The position numbers were made by a program, and so were the translations under genes. From contig MCFL01000009.1 of assembly GCA_002102555.1 (NCBI GenBank), forward strand, positions 186,001 to 250,000: a stretch of 64,000 bases of DNA. Reading direction: 5' to 3'. The notes under the pieces were generated by a model. It did no database searches. It was not told the origin of the DNA and saw nothing but the letters and a program-made list of their open reading frames with translations. Positions 10,922-21,220 of this stretch are shown here, piece after piece. The DNA comes from Catenaria anguillulae PL171 (taxonomy: Eukaryota; Blastocladiomycota; Blastocladiomycetes; Blastocladiales; Catenariaceae). Within the stretch, counting starts at the first letter, position 1. The number at the start of each line of letters is the position of its first letter.

Positions 10922-11446
10922 ATTGTAAATGACGACGGGAATGTGTACATAAACATAAAGAAGAAGTGTCGCTCGGTGTGCTCAAACCTTCACCATGCGG
11001 AAATACCCGTGTGTTTGTTTAACTTGGGGAGAAGTCCGTAACTTGTCCAGGGTGCATCGGCGAACCATCGCTCATTGATCGGCACATGATTGTATTTAAC
11101 ATCAGCCAGTTTATTATCGTCTGTGGTCGAAATGACGTTGTGCCAAGCAGTAGGTCCGGCCCACGAGACAGTGCAATGGAAACGGCAGGCGAGTGTCCAA
11201 TGAATGAATGAATGACTCGCTCCGTGCGACCGCTATGACCAACTCTTGTCCATTCCAACTTCTCACCGTCCGACTTTCGTCCTCGTCTTGCTGCGAGCCA
11301 GTTTCGGCCACTGCCTCTTGACTCCATTTATTTGCCGTCCCAGCTGAACGGATTAATATTGGAGCGACAAAGTCCAGCCAAAGTCCACTTTTGGCATCCT
11401 CGTTCTTGCTTTGATTGTCCGGTCGGCGTCCACACTCAGATATTCA
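10922..11446. other. Intergenic between secreted protein 1 and the dsRBD gene
   Basis: No supported gene. Short frames on both strands lack the C/G third-position bias of the neighbours. The right half should hold the promoter and 5' UTR of the dsRNA-binding protein gene. Confidence 0.5.
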
Positions 11447-14406
11447 ATGGCATCCAGTCAAGTAAACGAGTCCGTGTCGTCCCCACTTGCCTCCCCGGCA
11501 ACGTTAGCCCAATCCCCGATTCCCACACATTGGCCGCCTGTAAGAGTTGCTCGCGATCCCTTCACCCCGCCCAGAAAGATTCCCGCCGTCCCTTCAAGTA
11601 TCAGCTGTCCCACTACTAAGCACCAAGACGCAGATTCCCACCCAGTCCCTCAACTGCCGCCAACCTGCTCGGGGAGCGGGAGTACCGACAACAACACCGC
11701 TCAATCCCCACACTCTCCGCCCATGTCCCCACTCTCGCGACCGTTGTCCTCGTTGCGCAACGCTCTACCTGCCGTCACGACAGCAGCCATTCCGTCTCCC
11801 CGAGCCGTCCTGTTGCCTGATTCAACACACACTGATCAACCCTTGTCATCCCCCCCGGCCAAGGTTCCCGCCATGCAACCGCAGCAGTCCTATCGCCACC
11901 CGGCGTCATCCTTGGGTTCGTGGGCACCCGATACGTTCTGCACAATCCATGAACATCATACCTACTTACTGACATATTGATTCTTCCAGATTCATTCATG
12001 TCCACTATTGACTCGCCAGGAGACAATCGAGCGCACGCTCAAGCTCAGGGCGAGGGGCAAGCCATTGCGCAAGTGCACATGAAGCACAACCAGCACCTTC
12101 AGCAGCCGATGTCTGCTCCGTTTGCAGCCCCACCTGGCCATCGGGCAGCAGTACCCCCTATCCGTTCGGAGGTATTCGGCTCGACGTCGCCCCAGGCTCG
12201 GCCCAATCAAGATCCAGACTATCGACTGGTTGCATTCCCCAGCCCGGGCCTCGTCCCGCGAGCACCCAAGCTGCCACTTCACTTGTCTCAATCGTCGCGA
12301 GATCCTTCTAGTTCCCGCCCGACATTCGACACATCCACCCAGTTCCCGAAACCACCACCCACGCGGCCATCGGACCCGTATCCCGGTATCCCATCCAACC
12401 CACCCACACCGACTCAAAAACCCATGGCGTCCACAACCACAACCACGACCACGACGCCACCTCACCCGGCCGCCAATCACCAAGACGACCTCAACGAAAC
12501 CCAACTGCTTCTTGCGCAACACGCCGACCCGCTTCTCCCACAAGTCCCCGCCGACGCCCCACACTACACCCAATGCCTCGCGTACGAGCGCACGCTCGCA
12601 CACGCCGCAGCCAACAACCGTCCCAACGACAAACTATCGCTCAACCCGATCTCGGCCGTCATGACCATCCTAAGCAAACGTAAAGTGCCCGTGACCGAAA
12701 TTGTCTGGGAAGCGCCCGAGCGCAGTTACGGCGCGGCCGTTGGCAAACGATTTGCTTGCGTGGTGCACGTGCTAGGCAAAACGTATGCGACAAGGGCAAA
12801 GTACCTCAACAAGGAACGGGCAAAGCGCGATGCCGCGTGGCTTGTGCTCATGGCCTTGTGGTGCACCAGCGTGGATCAGTGGCGCGAGTGCACGCATTGG
12901 GTTACGGGCATGGACTTGGTCAAGGCGGCAGAGTCGGGAAAGATGATGTCGTTGGCGGATTATTATCGGGCCGTGACGAGGGACAATCCGTTGGCAAAGG
13001 TCCCGGGCAGGGCGGGTGTGCCGATTGTCAGTGACGAGATTGAGACCTTGTCTGCGACGCATGCGCAGTATTTGATGGGCGGCAACGGCACCAGCACCGG
13101 TAGCGAATCAAGCCGTGGAGCTGACAATGTGGGTGGTGGGAGCAGTCCGATGGCATGTCCGCCGACTGCGCCAATGACACCTGCAGTCTTGAGTCGCAAG
13201 ACGCCCAAAGCACGTGTGCTGGAGCTTGGGTCAAAGATTGGGACGCTCAATCCCGTTTGGGGTGGGTGGTCTCGAGCAAGTAATGGCGAGTGGCAAATTG
13301 AGCTGATGTTGGGTGCTTCAGGGGTGTCTGCCATTGGGTCTGGGTCCAAGCGTAAAGAGGCCGAGGATGCAGCTGCGTTGGCGTGCTTGCGAGGTGTTTT
13401 GGAGCATCCGCAGTGGGGGCCAAAGTTGAAGGCGGATCCGGCCGTCATGGGCAAGTGCTTTGCCGGACTCGAGGCGAGCGCCAGCATGTCGGTTGGAGAC
13501 GGGACCGCCGAGTTGGCTCACGTCCAGCACAGGTCGCCGTCTGCGCCAACGCCGACGGACCCCTTTCGGCAGCAACAGCAACCTCAGCATGTGTTTCCTC
13601 TGCACGATCCACTCCCTGCTGTTCCGACCAGCTCGCACCTGGGTGCCGTCGATTCGCGTTCGTGGTACAATGATGACTCGAGCGACTTGCCAATTCCAAC
13701 GCCGCTGCCCGATGATCTCGAGTTCAAGCACGACCCAGCGGCCGCCATGACGCCACTGCTCTTGGGCCAGCCGGGTATTGGCCAGCCGAACATTTGGTCG
13801 ACAACCTCGAGCTCATTATCCAGCAACAACCATGTCAATCCGAATCCGATATATGGCCGTGATCAACAGCAGCCAGATTCCATCTTCCCCAACCCATCTG
13901 CCCCAGCACTTCATCATGCGCTGCCCGCCGTGCCTCATACGTCGGCGTTCAGCCATGCCCGCGACACAGTGTTTGGGTCCACTTCACCTTCGGTCAGTCC
14001 CTTTCTTCACGCTGCCCACTCCTCACCCTCCTCCTCGGCCACCTCTGCCGCCGCCGACCTGGCCCACTCGGCTTGGACAGCACGCATGGAGCTCGAGGAT
14101 AAATGCGCCAAATTCGGGTTCCCAATCACATTCACGATTTCGCCAGCTGTTCCCACTCCCTCTATGTACTCGCCACACTCGTCGCCATCCACTGCTGCCG
14201 CGGGCATTCAAGCACCCCGCGAACTTACCTCACACAACGTGCAATGGACCGTGCGTGTACACGTGCAGTTGGCGCCGCCCGCTGTGGCGTTGGATTTTGC
14301 GCATTCGGGCGCCAATCGCTTGGCAGTCATGGAGTCGGTCGCAAGGGAGGCGGCAGAGAGGATCGAGGTGTGGTATGGGGCAACGCAGATTGCGATGAAT
14401 CCGTAG
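11447..14406 (+). CDS. Protein with three double-stranded-RNA-binding domains
   Basis: Exons 11447-11915 and 11990-14406 encode 961 residues. The N-terminal third is Ser/Pro/Thr-rich and probably disordered. Three dsRBD-like segments follow. The first (about residues 370-450) begins LSLNPISAVMTILSKRK and ends KYLNKERAKRDAAWLVLMAL, with the typical alpha-beta-beta-beta-alpha order and final A/K helix. The second (about 560-630) begins RVLELGSKIGTLNPVW and ends GSKRKEAEDAAALACLRGVL. The third (about 855-955) begins MELEDKCAKFGFPITF and ends NRLAVMESVAREAAERIEVW, with a long insert. Proteins with several dsRBDs act as Dicer/Argonaute partners (TRBP, R2D2) or in mRNA localisation (Staufen). Which applies here cannot be told, and no RNase III or deaminase domain is present. 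The single intron (74 nt) has a textbook branch region and fits phase 1. Confidence 0.85.
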
Positions 14407-15375
14407 CCCGCGGGACAGATCGTTGCCCCTCTCCATTTTTTTTTTTGTGTTGCGACCCTAAGCCACTCTCGAGCTCGTGTATTTCCATCTTTTTTCTTTT
14501 GGTGGTTTTATGATTCTTTGCGTTCACCACCCGCGTTTCCTGTGTTTTTATCGGTCGGCCAACACCGACCCACGCATCCACCCTCACATCTTTTCCCACC
14601 GACCTGCGTCTATGTTTTTTGTTCCTTTACTTGCATTGCTCCCCTTGCCCCTCATTCTTCTGGACTTGTCGGCGCCATGCCCAGCGGAATGAGGGGTATG
14701 CGGGAACATGATCGAATTTGCCGGCGATAGGACGACGTGAGGGATTTGGGTACATGGGTTGGAGTTGACCGAACACGAGTCGGATTGGCTTTCCTTGTAA
14801 TTTTCAGTTCCATTGTGTTCAACTTGAATCAGTGTGTATATTGCACTCCTGTTTCCAAGTTTAGGTTTCATTCGTGACCATGACAGTCAGTCAAGACAGA
14901 GCCGGCAAATGAGCCACTTGCCATTCGGGGTCGGTGTCGCTGAATCATTCAGGATTCAGGAGAAACACTCATCCAAGGTTATCATCGCCCACGAAGCGAA
15001 AGGGCAGAAGATCGATCAACTTGGTGTTTTTTTCCCCTTTCGTTCCTAATCGGTACACATTTGTACCTGGCGTTATCCGTCAATGACAGCTAAACGAGCC
15101 AAACAAATGGATTTCTGACCCTTGTACGAGTGTTTTGATATTGATCGCAACCCAATTGGCTAAGCGGGAGACCGGCAAATGCCGCTCAAAGGTGAACCCT
15201 GGGCATTTGTGGTCCGACGGCTCTCTCCCACCCCAGAAAAGCTACAGACAAGCTGTTTTCGGAATTTGAAAGCTACGGGCCAACGTGTTTCAACTTTTTG
15301 GGTGAATTTCCAGCACCGCAAAGATCTTTGGCGGAGCAGGGTATATCTTCATGTTTTCAGCTATGTACAACAGCC
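14407..15375. other. Intergenic, no gene seen
   Basis: Nearly 1 kb with only short frames of poor codon bias. It begins with a T9 run in the 3' UTR of the dsRBD gene (about 14438). Nothing recognisable was found on either strand. Confidence 0.5.
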
Positions 15376-15796
15376 ATGGGCAAAAGAATATCATTTTCGC
15401 ACCCGCCTCCCGGCAAGGAGACACCTGGTGCAGTAGGTACGTCCATGCCGAGTCCGGCGCGCAAGAGTCTCACAATGTCTCACATACAACTTCCTTGGCT
15501 GTGCTCGCCGAACACAGCCCAAGGCCAAGGCAAAGGACCCGGCCCAGAATGAACCCGCCACGAACGGACCTACCTCCAACGCATGCAAGAGCAACACATC
15601 CGCTCGTTCGCAGACAACGGCCGGTTCTTCTCAGGAAACCAGCGGCGGAGACAATGGCCCTGAAGCCAAGCGTCGACGCCGAAAGGGCCCCAAAGCTACG
15701 TCGGTTCAAGCTCAAGTCGCCAACCTATCTGGCGCCGATGCAGGGGACGCCATGGAACTTGACGTTCCACCGCCAACCAAGCCGTCAGTGTCCTGA
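15376..15796 (+). CDS. Tentative small two-exon gene with basic nuclear-type motif
   Basis: Not recognised. Exon 1 (15376-15432) begins MGKRISFSHPPPGKE after acaacagccATGG. Exon 2 (15518-15796) has no ATG of its own but is an open frame of 92 codons with the strong C/G third-position bias of real genes here. It starts PKAKAKDPAQNEPATNG, has a basic patch EAKRRRRKGPK like a nuclear localisation signal, and ends acidic/proline-rich (GDAMELDVPPPTKPSVS). The joining intron (GTAGGT...ACACAG, 85 nt) is phase 0 on both sides. The predicted protein is 111 residues and mostly disordered. The donor is atypical: a better GTACGT lies 4 nt downstream but gives the wrong phase. The exon 1 call is therefore weaker than exon 2. 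It could also be the last exon of a decayed larger gene. Confidence 0.4.
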
Positions 15797-16387
15797 TGCC
15801 ATTGACTCGTAAGGCCAATGCCGTGGCGCGCAGGAGGCAGATGCAGAGGAGGAGGCGGTTGTGTTTTGCTAATGAACCGCACCCAAATGTACGTGGTACC
15901 AGTACGATGGCAGCGACCCAACATTGAACATGACCAACCAGCACCTGTTGCGGGCGTCGGGCCGGACGCCCGGACTCGGGCGAGGTGCAGGGCCAGGCGA
16001 CCACTGTCTGCTGCGTTGGTTCGAGCGTACAAGGGATCATGGTTCATGGCCATACCTAAACATTCATGTTTATTTACCAAGTATGTGCGGGTTTTCAAGT
16101 GCCAAAACTGAACTGGGTCCTTCAAACGAGTATCAGCAAGTAAGAACGTAAATATTCATTGTGCGCTGAGCGCGCGAGACAGACACGCAGGTGACGTGCG
16201 AGACGCCGTCGATCGATTGGGAACGGCTCCAGAGCACATGGGTGCGCTTCGAGAATAGCTCTTTGGAGCTTCGGAATCCTTCTGGCCGCGGAACAACCAT
16301 ATGCGAATATGTGCGTTTATGTTATCGACAAGTGTTTTCTGGCACCACCCAGCATTCGGCTTCGGACACCTCCAATGGCTCCCGGCA
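15797..16387. other. Intergenic upstream of F-box-like gene 1
   Basis: No supported coding frame; should include the promoter of the gene starting at 16388. Confidence 0.45.
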
Positions 16388-19276
16388 ATGAACCCGCCCA
16401 TTCCCGACACGACCCCCTATGAGCGGCCGAGGCACCGCACACCTCGCACCCACTCATCAGCTGCCAATGACACAGACAGCTCCGACACCTTGAACGCTAC
16501 CGAGCACTTCGACGCGGGTTTCTCCCCCCAGGAGGACTGCGGCAAGGACGACGACCAAGCCCTGCCCCACCATGACGCTTCTTCACCAAGTCTTGCTTCC
16601 GACGTACAGCAACAGCTCGAGCCGCTCCCTCCTCACCATTTGCCTATCGAGCTGTGGTCGCTCATTGCAGCCCGAGTGGCGCATTCCAAAGAAACAGACC
16701 CAAAGTGGCGATTGTACCTCGCCCGCCTTGCACACACTTGCCGCTCAGCGTACATCGCCGCGTTCCCAACCTTGTGGGCACACCTGCATCTGCAATTTGT
16801 CCGCAACAACACGGAACTCGCGCCAGCACAGTCGACCGTCGTTAACGCTGCAGAATACCATGACGATCCTCACCTCGAGTATCGATTGGCATGGGTTCGG
16901 AGGGCTCGCAGGCAGTTTGATGTCGGCATGGTGTTTCCAAGTGCTTGCACGCGAACAGATCTAGCCTTGTTATCAAGAATGACGTCCATTTCCGAGTGTT
17001 TGTTGCTTGCACCTCTCGTCATTCGTCAAGGCATGCCGTACCTCGCTTCACTGGCTGCGAACGAGACATGTCAAAAGGCAGACTTGGACAAGATTCGGGC
17101 GTCGATTGAACGATTGTGGGGACCAGTCTTGCCTGACGATTGCGACATTCTTGACCGGGTACGCATATTCTAACTGCACTGATCATCTTTCTTTCTTTCT
17201 TTCTTTTTGGTTCTAATTGTTATGTGACATCAGGTATCAATCATCAACGACCTGGTGCTTGTTCCATACCCTCTCCATCTCGTCAAACACATTGCCATCA
17301 ACGACCTGGATACCTCTGTCGATCTGGGCGTCGACCTATTATACCCAAATACCACTCATTACCATCAAGCACCGCCTACTTGTACTCCCACCCGCAAGCC
17401 GAGCTGGACTCATGTGCTCCCCTTCCTCCTTCAACTGCCCCCATCCAACATTCGCTCGATCCGCTTCCTGTCCTCATCTCCTTGTGCCTCGCGCCTCACG
17501 GCTGAACTTGTCCAGCGGTATCCATACGCACAAGACAAGGAAGCCGTCTACTCTGGTGACCACGAACACAGGTTTCCGTCCATGACGCCCAGCACGCGCA
17601 ACGTGCGCCTGTTTCTTGACGGCGACTTGGATTCGGCCGCGTCCACTGTACCTGACTTGTTCCCCTGTGCCTCACCCGACCCAAAACCCACAGAGGCTGT
17701 GTCCCCTGGCCGACTTACGCCTCGTCTGAACGTATCGACCATTGAGCTCCGCGGCCGCACGAGTTATTTGCCATTTGACGAGCCACCCGCAGGTCTGCAC
17801 GATATGTTTACGATCCGGACGCTCACTTCACTTGTGCTTGATGTGGACTTTGATTACGACGTCAACGATGCAGGCTCGTTTCCCATCCGTCTGCCCGGCC
17901 TCCTTAAACTCACGCTAACCATGCGCATCGCCAAGCTCATCTTTTCGCAAAACCAACACATTGTCCGCGCACCCGGTTTCGACCCCGCGTTTCCGGCCCT
18001 GCTCGAGCTGACACTGCTCAACGATCTGGACCCACCGGCCACATCAACACCCACCGCCTCCACACTGACACGCACGCAAGATGCACGGATGCCCAGGCGC
18101 GTGCCTGTAATCCCGCCGCTTCCCTTTTCACACATCCCCCAGCTTGCCTCATTCACCATCCCCTCGCACTTTCGCGGCCGGCCCGCGCCGTGCGCCCTGC
18201 AAGTCGCGCAGCAAAATCCCTTGGCTGTCCAGCACAGTCACCTGCCCAATGCTGTGTTTCTGGGCGCACACATGCTTGCACACGTCAAGGACTTGAGGCG
18301 CCCAATCATTTGCGACACGCTTGTGGCTACGAGCAAACGGCTTGAAGCGCATTATGCGATGCGTGCCGTAGAGTTTCCAAAGTTGGTCAGTGTTGGGTTG
18401 CATGTGTGGGATTGGAGAGGCGATCCGACGTGGCCGTTGGGCGAGTGTCGGTGGAAAGGGCAGCTCAAGCAGGTCAAGGTGGTGTTTGATGGGCCAAGGG
18501 TGTGGTCGCACGAGTGGATGGTGGGGTTGTGCGCGTTTGAGAACATGACGAGGTTGACGATTGAGCAATCGTTGAGGACGACGGACGCGGTGCGATTGGT
18601 TGCGTGCGATTCAGACAAAGCGATGAACATGCCTCATTTGGAAATGTTGACGGTCCGGTTCCCCAATGCACCACTCGTGGATTTCGCCGGCGTGGCCCTC
18701 GGTGCGCATGCGCGTGCACGTGCGGGATTACATTTACCCAAGTTGCGGACGCTGGCCATTCATGCGCCTGCGACTTGCAATTTGCCGTCCGTGACCGAAC
18801 TCGCAGGCCTGGTTCGAATCATGGTGCAAGGCCCTCCGTGCCCACGGCTCATTGCGCCTCTCCTTGCTGCTGCTGCTTTGTCGCGGGTACACGTCGCATT
18901 TGACGCGGACACGTTGGAATCTCATGTGGCTGGCCCACGCATCACGATGGATGCGGGCGCACGTCAGCCCCTAGTGTTTTCGTTCACGGCTCACAACCGG
19001 CGCGTATGGCACGCCTTGTTAACTGCAGATGCGGTTGCTTCCGGTGCAGTCCCAAGTGCAATTGTAGTGCAAGTGTCGGATCGGCTGGACGCAGTGGATG
19101 CACGGACCATTGTGCGTGTCATGCGTGGGTTGTTGGGAAACTCGAGTCCAGCAAGTGAGTTCCGTGTGAGTGTGTGTGTGGACAAATGGCTGGCAAAGCA
19201 AGATCCAGGATCGATGGCGAATGCACAGTGGGCGGCTCATGAGCTGAGCGGACGGCACGTTGATGTTGCTGGTTGA
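16388..19276 (+). CDS. F-box-like protein, paralogue 1
   Basis: Exons 16388-17158 and 17234-19276 (intron 75 nt, phase 0) encode 937 residues. A disordered N-terminus is followed at about residues 85-135 by an F-box-like helical start (LPIELWSLIAARVAHS, then LARLAHTCRSAYIAAFPTLW). The large remainder looks like an irregular leucine-rich/beta solenoid array (for example FTIRTLTSLVLDVDFDYDV and PHLEMLTVRFPNAPLVDF), as in many fungal F-box/LRR proteins. An SCF substrate-receptor role is inference. I chose the ATG at 16388 because the paralogue on the minus strand at 27605-30682 begins with the same MNPP; an in-frame ATG exists upstream at 16301. The intron position is identical in both copies (after DILDR/SLLDN). 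It faces AAR2 tail to tail with 93 nt between stop codons. Confidence 0.8.
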
Positions 19277-19369
19277 CCTTGTTGTTTCTATATCAAGTCG
19301 CTGGTCGCTTGCCGTCTGTGTTTAGGTGACTCTCTATACTTTGTGTGTACCCGCTACACTGACATACAT

Positions 19370-20842
19370 CTATAATACCCACCCTTCGCTCAAATCAACA
19401 ACGACCGGTTGATCCTCGTTGTCCTCGTCGTCGTGCTCCTCGCTCTGTTTTCCGTCTCGTGCACGCCAATCGCCAGGTTCTTGCGCCTGTAACTCCATTC
19501 CAAACCGTTTCCGACACAGCTCGTCGACACGGCGCATGGCTTGAACCAATGCGGGTGGACGTGGGGGATCGTCGGTGTCGGGATTGAGGATGGTGCGCAT
19601 GAGTTTCTGCGAATGGATGAAGAGTATCGTGAGAATCGATTCTGACTGAGAGAGTGAAATGGCAAGTGGACATACCGATAGCAAATGGTACACAAAGTTT
19701 CCCGACGAAAGCAAGTCGATGAAAAAGTCTTTGGGACACTCTGCGAGCTGATCATGTACCACGTCTATGTCCCTTTCGTGCGTTAGCCTCGCATGTTGAC
19801 ACCAAAAGAGGCAAGTAAGCATACCCAACACATCCGCAAACAGTTGACTATCACTCCCCACTGCATCTCGAGACTGACACACCAAGTGCATGATGCGTTT
19901 CCACTGCTCAAAGCCTTCATAGTTGTGGCCCACCAGCAGGCAAATAAACGCAAGCTGCAACTCGCCCAGAAACGCTTGATCGCCACCGGCTCGGTTGACT
20001 GTTTGAAGAAGCAGCCATGACTTGTCGAGGCTGTGCTTTGTGACGAGATGTGGATGTGGGCCGTGTAAAGCTGGGTCCCAGCTGCGTTTGAGGTCAAAGG
20101 ACGTGAATTGAATGCAGAGAAGAGGAGGAGACAGAGTCAAGGAGTTTTTGGTTGAAGCAGCCACGGAGGTTGTGGGATCATCAGACAGGGTGGATTCCAT
20201 GGCGGCAGTGAGCGGGTGAATGCCACCCGACAGAGGAGTTGGCAAGATGCGATGGAGCAGGTTTGGGGTGATGTGTCGCGTGAGACGCGGCCACGACTGG
20301 GTACTTGCAGACGAGTCGAGCGGGTATGTGCCGAGATTCCGGTCGAATTCGCGAATGTCTGGGCGACGAACGCATGGGCAAAGCAACGGTGAACAAAGTC
20401 AAAAAGGAGGACGAAGACAGGGTCCGTATAAGGACGTACTGTGTTTGAGCCGAGCAACGTGGTCCTGGTCCAGCCTTTGTTCCGGAATGAGTTCCTCACT
20501 GGAAGGGTTCCATTCAAAGACGATAGTTTGAGACTCGGCCATCCAAAAGAAGAAGCCATTTCTGAATGTGTGGTTGTTGCTATTGTGGACGCTTTGATGT
20601 GCGGGGGCTGCGGACTGGTAATGAAAGAAGTGGAGGCCGGGTGGTATAAACTTGATGCCCATAAAGTCGGGACCAATGGCCCATTCAGCAAAATCGATGC
20701 CAAATTCTGCGCCGGGGTGATCCAACCGTGAAGTGGAGGACTGGCAGCGGATGAGGAGCTTGCCGGCGCGATCAAAGAGGAGGCGGGCAGAGTCCTGGTC
20801 CAGGTTCAAGTTGGAGTTTGGGAATGATTGTGAATGGGTCAT
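19370..20842 (-). CDS. AAR2: U5 snRNP assembly factor AAR2
   Basis: AAR2 binds Prp8 during cytoplasmic U5 snRNP assembly and is replaced by Brr2 in the nucleus. Exons in transcript order: 20842-20440, 20358-19825, 19764-19676 and 19606-19370, giving 420 residues. The N-terminal beta domain has the family signature FGIDFAEWAIGPDFMGIKF then IPPGLHFFHYQS. After the first intron comes NIREFDRNLGTYPLDS. The helical domain carries FLGELQLAFICLLVGHNYEG and FEQWKRIMHLVCQS, the strongest family match, followed by HDQLAECPKDFFIDLLSSGN. The C-terminus ends QPVVVDLSEGWVL. Introns 2 (60 nt) and 3 (69 nt) are multiples of three without stops, so the unspliced frame reads through. They were recognised because their removal restores the family sequence (VLDVVHDQL and HLLSKLMRT). 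Confidence 0.9.
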
Positions 20843-21220
20843 ATTCAGCGTTTCATTTAGTGCCGATACTTGTGTATGTAGCCATTTGTGTGCGGTATTG
20901 TAAGTTTTCTCATTATATGAGATATGAATATGAGATTTTCATCGACGGTCCGTCAGGTCATTAACATTGGGATCGCTCAGATCATTGTAACACCGTCAAC
21001 CAGAAATCGACAGCATTGCAAATGAAACAATGACATGGATGGAGGGATTGATGACATGCTCATGACACTAGCTCCACTCGACTCTGTGCATTTCAGCCCA
21101 TTCCAACTTCCCAAGGTCTCCACATCCCCGTGATCCCGCTCCCTCTGTTACTCGACCGTCAGCGTCAATCCGTCGACCATCCGCGGAATCTCAACCCAAA
21201 CTACGTAGCTCTCTCACAAG
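20843..21220. promoter_or_regulatory. Divergent promoter between AAR2 and NMA111
   Basis: A 378-nt gap between start codons of genes running in opposite directions. No coding frame. The NMA111 side ends in a C-rich leader. No defined motif was recognised. Confidence 0.6.
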
